DNA of 64,000 nt, taken from CF-118 sp035689345. GTDB taxonomy: Bacteria > Chloroflexota > Dormibacteria > Dormibacterales > Dormibacteraceae. Both the position numbers and the translations under genes were made by a program. This document shows, piece by piece, positions 50,954 through 58,467 of the stretch. Within the stretch, counting starts at the first letter, position 1; each line of letters opens with the position of its first letter. The stretch is from contig DASSLR010000084.1 in assembly GCA_035689345.1 (NCBI GenBank), positions 27,801 to 91,800 on the forward strand, in the 5' to 3' direction. The notes beneath the pieces are model-generated. The model did no database searches, was not told the origin of the DNA, and saw only the letters and a list, made by a program, of their open reading frames with translations.

Positions 50954-52095
50954 GCGAAGCGCTGCGCCGGAATGGGGGAGGAGGGGAGGAGGGGGCGAGG
51001 CTTGCGCACGACATCGTCGCCATGGCGCTCCTGCAGCCGCTCGAGCGCGGCCGTCACCTCGTCGCTGTTGCCATCCCCGCCGGTCCACAACCTCAGCTGA
51101 CGGCGGCCCGCGGCTTCGAGCACGGGGAGCTCGATCCACAGCTCGTTGATCGGTGCGTGCGGCTGCCAGCCTTTGATCCACGAGCTCACGAGTCCGAACA
51201 GCTCGGCTGCGCCGCTCAGCGGATGGCGGACGACGGAGTCGCGCGCCTCCACATCACCGTCCTCGCACACGAGGCGCACGCGCATCTGGCGCGCGCCCGC
51301 GCCGCGCAGGCCCAGCTCCTCGGCCAGGTCGCCGCACAGCGCGCGGCAGACGAAGAGCAGCGCCTCGCGATCCTGGACCGGAGGCTCGAACTGGCGATGC
51401 GCGCTCGTGAACAGGGGTGGCTGCCACGGGATCAGCTGATCGGGCTCGAGGCCGCGTGCGAGCAGCACGGCGCGCCGGCCATCGCGACCGAGCTGGCTCT
51501 CGAGCTCGCGCGGGCCAACCGATGCGACCGCGCCGAGCGTGCGCAGGCCGAGGAGGTCGAGCCGCTCCGCCTGCTCCTCGTCCAGCACAAGCTCGCGCAT
51601 CGACAGCGGCGCGAGAAATGCTCGCGCGTCGTCGACGCGCAACAGCCGGCCGGGACGCGCGCGCGCGGCCGCGAGTCGAGCGGAGAACGGACCGGGCGCG
51701 AGACCGAGCCGCGGCTCGCGACCGATGGCGGCCCGCACACGCCGCCGCGCCTCGCGGATGGAGGCGGCCGGAGACGGCACGCCCTCGAGATCGAGCCACG
51801 CGATTCCCTCGACACGCACCTCGACGCTTGGCGCCAGGTCGTAGAGCGCCGAGGCGATGAGCTCGCGCACGCGGACGGCAGCAGCCGCATCGGAGGCAAG
51901 GAAGGTCGCCTGCGGGCACACATGCTCCGCCTGGCGGACGGGCATTCCAGCTGCGACGCCGAACTGAAGCGCCTCGTCGGACGCGGCGATCGTGCATCCG
52001 TCCGCGTCCCCGACCACGACCGGGTTTCCATAGAGGTCGCGGCGTCGAGCCAGCTCCAAAGAGCCGGTCAGACAGCAGCAGCAGCTGACTCGCAT
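50950..52095 (-). CDS. imuB: ImuB, non-catalytic Y-family polymerase homologue
   Basis: Scaffold of the ImuABC mutasome that links DnaE2 to the sliding clamp. The 381-residue protein has the Y-family order (LARRRDLYGNPVVVGDADG, GVAAGMPVRQAEHVCPQATF, palm, helix-hairpin-helix LDLLGLRTLGAVASVGPREL, little finger). The N-terminal strand reads MRVSCCCCLTGSLE, so the metal-binding Asp of active polymerases is missing, as in ImuB. It is shorter than many ImuB proteins (about 500). ATG 52095 lies 28 nt inside the imuA-like gene. Clamp-binding peptide not obvious. Confidence 0.88.
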   Translation of the reverse strand: MRVSCCCCLTGSLELARRRDLYGNPVVVGDADGCTIAASDEALQFGVAAGMPVRQAEHVCPQATFLASDAAAAVRVRELIASALYDLAPSVEVRVEGIAWLDLEGVPSPAASIREARRRVRAAIGREPRLGLAPGPFSARLAAARARPGRLLRVDDARAFLAPLSMRELVLDEEQAERLDLLGLRTLGAVASVGPRELESQLGRDGRRAVLLARGLEPDQLIPWQPPLFTSAHRQFEPPVQDREALLFVCRALCGDLAEELGLRGAGARQMRVRLVCEDGDVEARDSVVRHPLSGAAELFGLVSSWIKGWQPHAPINELWIELPVLEAAGRRQLRLWTGGDGNSDEVTAALERLQERHGDDVVRKPRPLLPSSPIPAQRFA

Positions 52096-52847
52096 GTCAT
52101 CTCTTCCCGCCACCCAGCGCCCGGCATCTCCGAAACGCCTGCCATCACCAGGTTCAGGCCGAGCGGATACCTGATCTCGAGGTCGGATTCGCCCACCGGT
52201 GGAGCGAGCTTGTTCTTCGAGCACCTGGCGCTCGCCTTGACGCCGACCAGCTGGCCGCGTTCGTAGACCCAGCCCGCGTGGGCAAACCAGACACTCAGGC
52301 TCGAAGCGTGTGCGAGCGCGCGGCCAGGGGCGTCGACCACGCCGGCCACCACCGCGCCCGAGCGCGAGGCGCCGGACTCCAGCGGTCCCAGCCAGGGCTC
52401 CGGGATCTCCCCCATTAAAAGGATGAAGCCCGCTCCTGCCCGGGCCAGCGCGGAGGCAGCCTCGCCGGCCGCCTCCGCCGAGGGAGGAGTGATGACCGTC
52501 AGGGACGCGAAGTCCGGCGCGAAAGGCAGCATCGCCCAGGGATCGAACTGGCGCGCCGCGTCCACCACCACCGCGTGCGCGAACTCGCGCGTCGCCTGCG
52601 CGAGCAGGGCCAGGGCGAGGGTGAGCTTGCCGCACGTTCCCGTTCCCGTCAGCAGCGTCAGCCGCCCCCGCGGCAGGCCGCCGATCCCGGTCAGGCGATC
52701 GAGCGCCGTTCCGCTCGGCCAGGGCAGCGGGGGCGGAAGCTCCGCCACCCGCGTGAGCGCCTGGCTGCCGAAGCGGACCCGAATCGCTTCGATCGCATGG
52801 TCGAGTGTCTCGGTCTTGCCACCGAGATGGCGTGCTTGTACCTGCAT
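52068..52847 (-). CDS. imuA: ImuA-like RecA-fold protein
   Basis: First gene of the mutasome operon. The 259-residue protein resembles a degenerate RecA: GIGGLPRGRLTLLTGTGTCGKLTLALALLAQATRE is split over about 55-88, with a Walker A-like GTGTCGKLT. VVVDAARQFDPW fits the Walker B region. ImuA proteins are needed for induced mutagenesis and interact with ImuB. ATG 52847 is preceded by AAGGGAGAG. A LexA-controlled promoter lies 60-90 nt upstream. Whether this is ImuA or the actinobacterial ImuA' subgroup is undecided. Confidence 0.82.
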   Translation of the reverse strand: MQVQARHLGGKTETLDHAIEAIRVRFGSQALTRVAELPPPLPWPSGTALDRLTGIGGLPRGRLTLLTGTGTCGKLTLALALLAQATREFAHAVVVDAARQFDPWAMLPFAPDFASLTVITPPSAEAAGEAASALARAGAGFILLMGEIPEPWLGPLESGASRSGAVVAGVVDAPGRALAHASSLSVWFAHAGWVYERGQLVGVKASARCSKNKLAPPVGESDLEIRYPLGLNLVMAGVSEMPGAGWREEMTCESAAAAV

Positions 52848-52906
52848 CTCTCCCTTGCTTTTGCCTCCGGGGTTGGACGCAGGCGGCGGGTTTGGAGGCT
52901 TAATCC

Positions 52907-52935
52907 AGGATATCGAACAGATGTTCGAGAGTCAA
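52907..52935 (-). promoter_or_regulatory. imuA promoter with LexA (SOS) box in the spacer
   Basis: On the minus strand, -35 TTGACT (52930-52935) and -10 TATCCT (52907-52912) are 17 bases apart. The spacer is filled by TCGAACAGATGTTCGA on the plus strand (52913-52928), a near-perfect palindrome matching the Gram-positive LexA consensus CGAAC-N4-GTTCG. LexA bound there would block RNA polymerase directly. The transcript would have a leader of about 50 nt with a Shine-Dalgarno, unlike the leaderless genes of this window. The box also lies about 40 nt before the divergent kinase gene. Confidence 0.88.
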
Positions 52936-52966
52936 GAATTTATTGCGGGTTAACAGGCGGTGGCCC

Positions 52967-55273
52967 ATGATCGCGGCCATGAAGCTCGAGCCCGGCACTC
53001 GCATCGGGCCGTACCAGATCCTCGGCGAGCTCGGTCGCGGCGGCATGGCCACCGTGTACCGCGCCTATCAGCCGACGCTCGAGCGCGAGGTCGCCCTCAA
53101 GGTGCTGCCCGAGTTCCTGGTCGAGCAGCCGGGCTTCAAGGCCCGTTTCCACCGCGAGGCCGTCGCGGTGGCGCGCCTGCAGCACCCCAACATCCTTTCC
53201 GTCTTCGACCACGGCGAGCAGGACGGTGTGACGTACATCGTCAGCGAGTACGTCGACGGCGGCACCCTCGCCGCGCGGCTCGGCGCACCCATCCAGCTCG
53301 ACTACTGCGTGCGCCTGCTGCGCCCCGTCGCCGACGCGCTCGACTACGCGCACAGCGAAGGCGTCGTCCACCGCGACGTCAAACCTTCCAACATCCTGAT
53401 GGACCGCCGCGGCGTGCCCATCCTCTCCGACTTCGGTCTCGCGCGGGTGGCGGAGACAGCGGAGAGCGAGCGCCTCACGCAAACCGGCGCAATGGTGGGT
53501 ACCCCGACTTATATGGCACCGGAGCAGTGCGCGGGACATGAGGCGGGCCCGCCCGCGGACATCTACGCGCTCGGGGTGATCGCGTTCGAGATGATCACCG
53601 GGCGAGTGCCGTTCAGCGCGCCGACACCGCTCGGCGTCATCGCCGCCCACCAGGTCACGCCGCCGCCCTCGCCACGAAAGTTCAATCCGAGCCTGCCCGA
53701 GTCGGTGGTGCAGCCGATCCTCACCGCGCTCGCCAAGGATCCAGCGAAGCGACCGGAGACCGGTGTCGATTTCATCGACCAGCTCGCGGCGGCGGTGTCC
53801 TCCGCCGCGTCGCAGTACCCGATGACGCCGCCACCGATCACGCAGGTCACGCCTTCGCCTTCATATCCACCCACGCCGACGTATGTCACGCCGGCCACGC
53901 CGCCGCCGGCATCGCCCCCGCCGTCAGCCCCCGCGGTGGCCACGCCGCCACCGGCGCAGTACGCGCCTCCGCCGACTCCGTATCCCGCGTACACACCGCC
54001 GCCGCCTGCGGCCACTCCATACGCGTCGCCGGCTCCGGCCACTTACTCACCGGCGGCGTACGCGGCGCCTGTGGCTGCGCCTGTCGCCACTCCGCCTCCG
54101 GCCACTTATCCCGCGTACACGCCGACGCCCGCGCAGTGGGGCACCACGCCGCCCGCGCCGCGCAGCGCCGGACTGCCGGGCTGGGTCGCGATCGTCCTCT
54201 GGGTCGGCGTGGCCCTCGGCATCGCCGGCATCATGACCGCGGCGGTCGTCGAAATCGGCGGCAGCGGCCTGCAGACGTCGGATCGCGTCGTGTGGTTGTT
54301 GATCGGAATCGCGAGCGCGCTGGTCACGTCGCTGTCCCTGGGAGCCGCGCTGGGCCTTCGCGCGCGCGACCGGTGGGCGCCGGCGATGGCGTGGACGTCC
54401 GTCGCGGCGCTCGCCATCACCGTCATCGGCGCGCCGCTCGCGGGCGCTGTCGGATGGGGACTGTCGCAGGCGAAGGGCCAGCTCGTGGACGCGCAGCAAC
54501 GCCCCGGCTCCGGCATGCGCCTGGGCAGCGTGGGTGCGGCGGCCGCGCTGACGCTGTTGATAGCGTCGTCAACCGCGGTCTGGGGCTGGACGCATCCATT
54601 CGGCGGCAGCCAGACCGGCGAGACCACGAGCTCGACCGAGTGCACGATCCTGCGGGCAGGGACTCCGATCGCGCCGAGCGCGGTCGGCTCCGATTGCGGC
54701 TACAGCGTCGCCTCCACCGCGCTGCAGCTTGACTGCCGGACCATCGCCAACCTGCCCGCAACACTGACGACAGGGAGCCTCGACCTCGACAAAGGCACGA
54801 ACGGAGCGGGCGGCACCGTCAACATTCGCACCGACGGGTGCCACCTCGAGTCGCCGGCGTTCAACATCGAAACCTATCTCCGGTCGAGCAGCACGCTGGC
54901 GGCCGGCCCGCTGCTCCTGGTCGCGGACTTCGTGCCACCCACCCTTGGCGACGTCGGGTTCCTGTTCGGTTGCGACGGCACGGGCTGCGTCGACGCCGAC
55001 TTCGACACCTCGGAGCACTCGGTCTACGTCTTCGAGGACACCAAGCAGCTCGTCAGCCAGGGCGCGAACGGGGTCAGCGGCACGAATCGGCTCCTGGTCG
55101 TGGCCCAGGGCCAGCAGGTGCGGGTCTGGCTCAACGGCAGCCTCGTGGCCACGGAGGACTTGAAGCGGACCCACGGCGCCGGCAACTACGACTGGTTCCT
55201 GGTGGACTACGACAAGTCGAACACCGCGTCCTCGCCGCTCGTCCAGATGGGCGTCTACAAGCTCGCCTCTTAG
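52967..55273 (+). CDS. Membrane Ser/Thr protein kinase with sensor-like ectodomain
   Basis: A 768-residue PknB-type kinase. The kinase domain (about 10-275) has GELGRGGMATVY, the ATP lysine in VALKVLP (about 43), HRDVKPSN (about 135), DFGLA (about 155) and GTPTYMAPEQ. Residues about 280-400 are Pro/Ala/Thr-rich. About four hydrophobic helices follow (404-530), then an ectodomain of about 210 residues with Cys pairs and a LamG/concanavalin-like pattern (VRVWLNGSLVATEDLK). No PASTA repeats. ATG 52967 was chosen for the AGGCGG seven bases upstream; ATG 52979 is the alternative. Ligand unknown. Confidence 0.9.
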   Translation: MIAAMKLEPGTRIGPYQILGELGRGGMATVYRAYQPTLEREVALKVLPEFLVEQPGFKARFHREAVAVARLQHPNILSVFDHGEQDGVTYIVSEYVDGGTLAARLGAPIQLDYCVRLLRPVADALDYAHSEGVVHRDVKPSNILMDRRGVPILSDFGLARVAETAESERLTQTGAMVGTPTYMAPEQCAGHEAGPPADIYALGVIAFEMITGRVPFSAPTPLGVIAAHQVTPPPSPRKFNPSLPESVVQPILTALAKDPAKRPETGVDFIDQLAAAVSSAASQYPMTPPPITQVTPSPSYPPTPTYVTPATPPPASPPPSAPAVATPPPAQYAPPPTPYPAYTPPPPAATPYASPAPATYSPAAYAAPVAAPVATPPPATYPAYTPTPAQWGTTPPAPRSAGLPGWVAIVLWVGVALGIAGIMTAAVVEIGGSGLQTSDRVVWLLIGIASALVTSLSLGAALGLRARDRWAPAMAWTSVAALAITVIGAPLAGAVGWGLSQAKGQLVDAQQRPGSGMRLGSVGAAAALTLLIASSTAVWGWTHPFGGSQTGETTSSTECTILRAGTPIAPSAVGSDCGYSVASTALQLDCRTIANLPATLTTGSLDLDKGTNGAGGTVNIRTDGCHLESPAFNIETYLRSSSTLAAGPLLLVADFVPPTLGDVGFLFGCDGTGCVDADFDTSEHSVYVFEDTKQLVSQGANGVSGTNRLLVVAQGQQVRVWLNGSLVATEDLKRTHGAGNYDWFLVDYDKSNTASSPLVQMGVYKLAS

Positions 55274-55292
55274 GCGCTCGCCTCAAAACACG

Positions 55293-55322
55293 AGCGCCGG
55301 GGCTCCACAGAACCCCGGCGCT
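55293..55322. terminator. Bidirectional terminator after the kinase gene
   Basis: AGCGCCGGGG pairs with CCCCGGCGCT (10 bp) around a ten-base loop. On the minus strand it is followed by CGTGTTTTG, a T-rich tract, so it fits best as the terminator of the small Lys/Ala gene; it also lies 20 nt after the kinase stop. Confidence 0.7.
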
Positions 55323-55356
55323 TCGACTACGAACTCAAGGTTCGCTCGAAAAGGTC

Positions 55357-55422
55357 TTACCTCTTCTTCGCGGCCTTCTTCTTGGCAGCAGGCTTCTTCG
55401 CGGCCTTCTTCTTAGCAGCCAT
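55357..55422 (-). CDS. 21-residue Lys/Ala-rich histone-H1-like micro-peptide
   Basis: The whole product is 21 residues built from two imperfect repeats of AAKKKAAKK separated by P and ending KKR; about half are lysine. A perfect AAGGAGG lies nine bases before the ATG, the strongest ribosome site I noticed in the window, and a terminator follows 35 nt after the stop, so the gene looks real. The sequence resembles the (A)KK-rich tails of histone H1-like proteins and of actinobacterial HupB. It could bind DNA, RNA or polyphosphate. A likely promoter is TTGACG (55694-55699, minus) 18 bases before TATCAA, which would give a leader of about 240 nt. Confidence 0.75.
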   Translation of the reverse strand: MAAKKKAAKKPAAKKKAAKKR

Positions 55423-55932
55423 GTTGGTGCACCTCCTTCTCAGTGATACGGACCCGAGGTTCCATGGTTTGGTGATCTGCTTCTCTTGCTGAGACGCGAT
55501 CTACGTCCAGTCCTGCACGTACCTCCTCTGCAACCCCATGGGTTTCGCCGCAAGACCTCAATGAAAAGGACCTCACGACGTCGGCGGCTGTGCGCAATGG
55601 GTCGCTGACTCGCGTCGGGTCCGTTGCCTCTGTGGTGGCAACCGCGAGCAGATACGCCATACAAAGTGTGTTGATACATCGAGTGCATCGCGTTCGTCAA
55701 TGGGTAGCTAAGATTTTTTTCACGACGCATGTGGTCCAAAAGTCTCATCGCGACAACGTCATGACGGTTTCTCTTCACCATGTGGGATTTCTGACGCGCT
55801 GTCATGGAGCGCTCCGCGAGTCGATGATTTCTCGCCGCGTGTCACGGTGAGGAATCGTTTGTTCACAGTCCTTGACCTCGTTTGTGGAATCGCTGTGCCT
55901 TACTCATCGGCTTTTTCCACAAGGAGGCGGTG
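55423..55932. other. 510-nt intergenic region, unusually AT-rich for this window
   Basis: It carries the promoter and long leader of the minus-strand micro-peptide gene (TTGACG at 55694-55699 with TATCAA 18 bases on) and, at the right end, the leader of the hydrolase gene at 55933. An A/T run (TTTTTTT at about 55713-55719) is present. Short frames exist on both strands (for example 55412-55660 minus) but have no family resemblance or clear ribosome site. Confidence 0.5.
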
Positions 55933-56463
55933 ATGCATTCAGTAAGGCCCAACCTGGTCGCGCCTGCGCGCCGCGTCGTTCTCGGTCACGGAGCGTCTGG
56001 CAACGCAGCCTCGATGAAGCCCTACGTGGTCGGTTTCAAGCGCCGAGGCATCGAAGCGCTGGCTGTCGACCTGCCCAAGAGCAACGCCGAGAAAGCGGTC
56101 CAGGTCTTCGTCGAGCGGTCGGGACGCGACGTGGTCGGTGGAGGCCAGTCGTATGGCGGCCGGATGGCGAGCATGGCCGCGGTCGAGGCGCCATTCGCCG
56201 GCCTCGTCCTCTTTTCTTATCCGCTGCACAGGCCCGGGTTCCCCGACCAGCTGCGCACCGATCACTTCAAGCAGATCCGCTGCCCCGTCCTCTTCATGAG
56301 CGGCGACAGCGACCCTTTCGCCCGCATCGACCTGCTCAAGAAGTGGGTCAAGGTGGTGCCCAACGCGAGGCTCGAGATATTTCCCGGCCAGGGTCATGGG
56401 CTGCTCAAGGTGCTGGACAGAGCGCTCGACGTCGCGTCGGACTTCGTGAAGTCGCTCCCGTGA
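55933..56463 (+). CDS. Small alpha/beta hydrolase (dienelactone-hydrolase/KANL3-like)
   Basis: A 176-residue hydrolase. VVLGHGASGNAASMKPYVVG is the oxyanion region, GGGQSYGGRMASMAA the nucleophile elbow (Ser about 75), FMSGDSDPFARID carries the acid and FPGQGHGLLKVLD the His. ATG 55933 has AAGGAGG six bases upstream; the open frame extends 51 nt more but without such a site. Members of this compact group are predicted esterases; substrate unknown. It overlaps the next hydrolase gene by 4 nt. Confidence 0.85.
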   Translation: MHSVRPNLVAPARRVVLGHGASGNAASMKPYVVGFKRRGIEALAVDLPKSNAEKAVQVFVERSGRDVVGGGQSYGGRMASMAAVEAPFAGLVLFSYPLHRPGFPDQLRTDHFKQIRCPVLFMSGDSDPFARIDLLKKWVKVVPNARLEIFPGQGHGLLKVLDRALDVASDFVKSLP

Positions 56464-57332
56464 CGGCAAGCACGCACATGGTCACGGCCAACGGCCTGCG
56501 CTTCCGCACGCTCGTCGAAGGCCCGCCCGACGGCGACCTCGTGCTGCTCCTGCACGGTTTCCCCGAGGGCGCCGAGTCATGGGCTCGGCAGATGCACGTG
56601 CTGGCCCACGCCGGCTTCCTCGCCGTCGCCCCCGACATGCGCGGTTTCGGCCTGAGCGATGCGCCGGACGGCGTGGAGAACTATTCGCTCGACCATCTCG
56701 TCGCGGACGCAAAGTCGCTGGTCGAGTCTTTCGGTCGCACGACCGCGCACGTGGTGGGGCACGATTGGGGCGGCATCGTCGCGTGGTACGTCGCGGGCGC
56801 GCACCCGCAGATGACGACCACGCTGACGGTCCTTTCGGTCGGTCACCCCGCCGCGATGGCCGCCGCGAGCCGCGAGGATCCGGACCAGAAGGAGCGCTCG
56901 AGGTACATCGGCCTGTTCGTGCAGGCCGGCAAGGCCGAGGAGGTCCTGGCCGCGGACGACTACCGGCGCTTGCGCGCGATGTACCGCTTCGGGCCCAATC
57001 CGGACGCCATCCCCGAGCGGGTCGTCGAGGGCTACGTGCGCTCGTTCAGCCGGCCCGGACGCCTGACCGCGGCGCTCAACTACTACCGCGCCAACCTGAG
57101 GACCGGAGGCGCGGCGTGGGAGCGGCTCACGCGCATGGGCGACATCACGTCCCCGACGCAGCTGCTCTGGGGCGATCAGGACCCGGCCTGCGGGCGGGTC
57201 CAGGCGAAGACGACGGGGGAGCACGTTAAGGGTCGCTTCCATCTCGAGGTGCTCGAGGGCGCGGGCCACTGGCTCCAGTTCGAGAAGCCGGACGAGGTGG
57301 GCCTCGCCCTGTCGCAAGTCACCGCGATATAA
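56460..57332 (+). CDS. Epoxide-hydrolase-like alpha/beta hydrolase
   Basis: A 290-residue alpha/beta hydrolase. LLLHGFPEGAESWARQM (about 30-46) is the HGFPE motif, and VVGHDWGGIVAWYVAG (about 97) has Asp as nucleophile in the GHDWGG elbow, as in soluble epoxide hydrolases and haloalkane dehalogenases. GAGHWLQFEKPDEV near the C-terminus supplies the His. LLWGDQDPA holds another acid. GTG 56460 overlaps the preceding hydrolase stop (GTGA). Epoxide hydrolase is more likely than dehalogenase given the HGFPE motif, but the substrate is unproven. Confidence 0.87.
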   Translation: MTASTHMVTANGLRFRTLVEGPPDGDLVLLLHGFPEGAESWARQMHVLAHAGFLAVAPDMRGFGLSDAPDGVENYSLDHLVADAKSLVESFGRTTAHVVGHDWGGIVAWYVAGAHPQMTTTLTVLSVGHPAAMAAASREDPDQKERSRYIGLFVQAGKAEEVLAADDYRRLRAMYRFGPNPDAIPERVVEGYVRSFSRPGRLTAALNYYRANLRTGGAAWERLTRMGDITSPTQLLWGDQDPACGRVQAKTTGEHVKGRFHLEVLEGAGHWLQFEKPDEVGLALSQVTAI

Positions 57333-57345
57333 GCTCTAGGGCGCG

Positions 57346-57630
57346 ATGGTCCGCCCTCAGGATCAGGAGCGCAGGGGCAGCCTCCGGCGCCTTGACGACA
57401 TTCTCGAAACGCTCGAGCAGATGAACCTGCACGACCGGACCGAGATCGACGACGCGCTCGCCGAGCGCTTGATCCTGCTCGGCATCGAGCGGCCGCACAG
57501 CATCCCGATCCCGCAGCTCATCGAGCGCGTGTGGGCGATGCAGCAGCCGTACCGGATCACGATCGTCGTCGAGCGCCGGCGCCGGCGCCGGCGCCGCGTC
57601 GACCCCAGCGCCCCTGCCGCCGACAGCTGA
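57346..57630 (+). CDS. Small hypothetical protein with Arg8 tract
   Basis: A 94-residue protein, helical in the first 70 residues (RLDDILETLEQMNLHDRTEI, LIERVWAMQQPYRITIV) and then eight consecutive arginines encoded by a CGCCGG repeat (57574-57596), followed by VDPSAPAADS. TAAGCT lies ten bases before the ATG. No family recognised. The next gene's predicted non-canonical start lies 17 nt after its stop. Confidence 0.55.
   Translation: MVRPQDQERRGSLRRLDDILETLEQMNLHDRTEIDDALAERLILLGIERPHSIPIPQLIERVWAMQQPYRITIVVERRRRRRRRVDPSAPAADS
57574..57596. repeat. CGCCGG tandem repeat
   Basis: Nearly four head-to-tail copies of CGCCGG inside the 94-residue protein gene, coding for Arg-Arg units. Slippage by one unit would add or remove two arginines without changing the frame. 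Confidence 0.7.
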
Positions 57631-57646
57631 GGCGGACGAGAGTCTC

Positions 57647-58462
57647 CTGACCCCGTCTGCCTGGCTCGAAACCTTTCTCCGCATCGGAGGGCGCGTACGC
57701 GACGTCGTAACGCCGCTGTCCGGCACCGAGGCGGGGAGGCAGCAGCTCGCGATGGGCGCGGGCGGCGACCGCACGATGGAGCTCGACCGCGCGGCCGAGG
57801 CGACCGTGCTGGGTGAGCTGCAGGGGATCGCGGATCGGGGCGAGGCCTTCTCGGTGCTCTCCGAGGAGGTCGGGATGCGCAGCTTCGGCGCGCCGTTTCC
57901 CCTCGTTGTCGTGGACCCGGTCGACGGCAGCCTCAACGCCAAGCAGGGGATTCCCTTCTACAACGTGATGCTCGCGGTGCTCGACGGACCGACGGTCGGC
58001 GAGGCATCGGTCGGGTGCGTGGTGAACCTGGTCAGCGGCGAGGCGTGGACTGCGATCCGAGGTCACGGTGCGAAACGCAACGGGCGTGCCATCGAGGTCA
58101 TCCCGCGCGAGCGTCGCGATCGCATCCAGCTGCTCGGCCTCGAGAGCTCGACCCGCTCGCTCGGCGTCGCTCAACGCCTGGTGGAGCGCTCGAGCAAGGT
58201 TCGCATCCTCGGTTCGATGGCGCTGTCCATGGCGCACACCGCCGCCGGGGCGCTGGACGCGTTCTGCGCACCCGTGCCGATGCGTGTCTTCGACATGACC
58301 GCCGGCCTCTTGATCATCCGCGAGGCGGGCGGCGTGGCCACCGACGTGCAGGGCCGCTCGATCGACTCGCTCGAGTGCGCGCTCACGACCCGCACGACGC
58401 TGCTGTGCGCTCCGGATGCCGAGGCGCACGCGCTGGCGCTCCGCGCTTTTCTGAGCGACTGA
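57647..58462 (+). CDS. Inositol-monophosphatase-family phosphatase, apparent CTG start
   Basis: A Mg-dependent phosphatase of the IMPase/FBPase/CysQ fold. The metal residues are LSEEVG, VVDPVDGSLNAKQG and RVFDMTAGLLIIREAGG. The first canonical start codon in frame is ATG 57752, but 35 residues of sequence before it (WLETFLRIGGRVRDVVTP...) match the N-terminal helix of the family. With CTG 57647 the DPVDG aspartates fall at 90 and 93, exactly as in human IMPase, and the others at about 74 and 216. CTG 57614 is a second candidate. Substrate could be inositol phosphate, fructose bisphosphate or other. Confidence 0.85.
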   Translation: MTPSAWLETFLRIGGRVRDVVTPLSGTEAGRQQLAMGAGGDRTMELDRAAEATVLGELQGIADRGEAFSVLSEEVGMRSFGAPFPLVVVDPVDGSLNAKQGIPFYNVMLAVLDGPTVGEASVGCVVNLVSGEAWTAIRGHGAKRNGRAIEVIPRERRDRIQLLGLESSTRSLGVAQRLVERSSKVRILGSMALSMAHTAAGALDAFCAPVPMRVFDMTAGLLIIREAGGVATDVQGRSIDSLECALTTRTTLLCAPDAEAHALALRAFLSD

Positions 58463-58467
58463 CCTTT

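Noticed and set aside
52948..52966. TTAACAGGCGGTGG before the kinase gene, similar to the start of the repeated element
   Set aside because: No G-tract hairpins follow; the kinase coding region begins at once. Probably chance.
55412..55660. 82-codon minus-strand frame upstream of and overlapping the micro-peptide gene
   Set aside because: No ribosome site, no family resemblance and third-position base use unlike the neighbours; more likely part of the leader.
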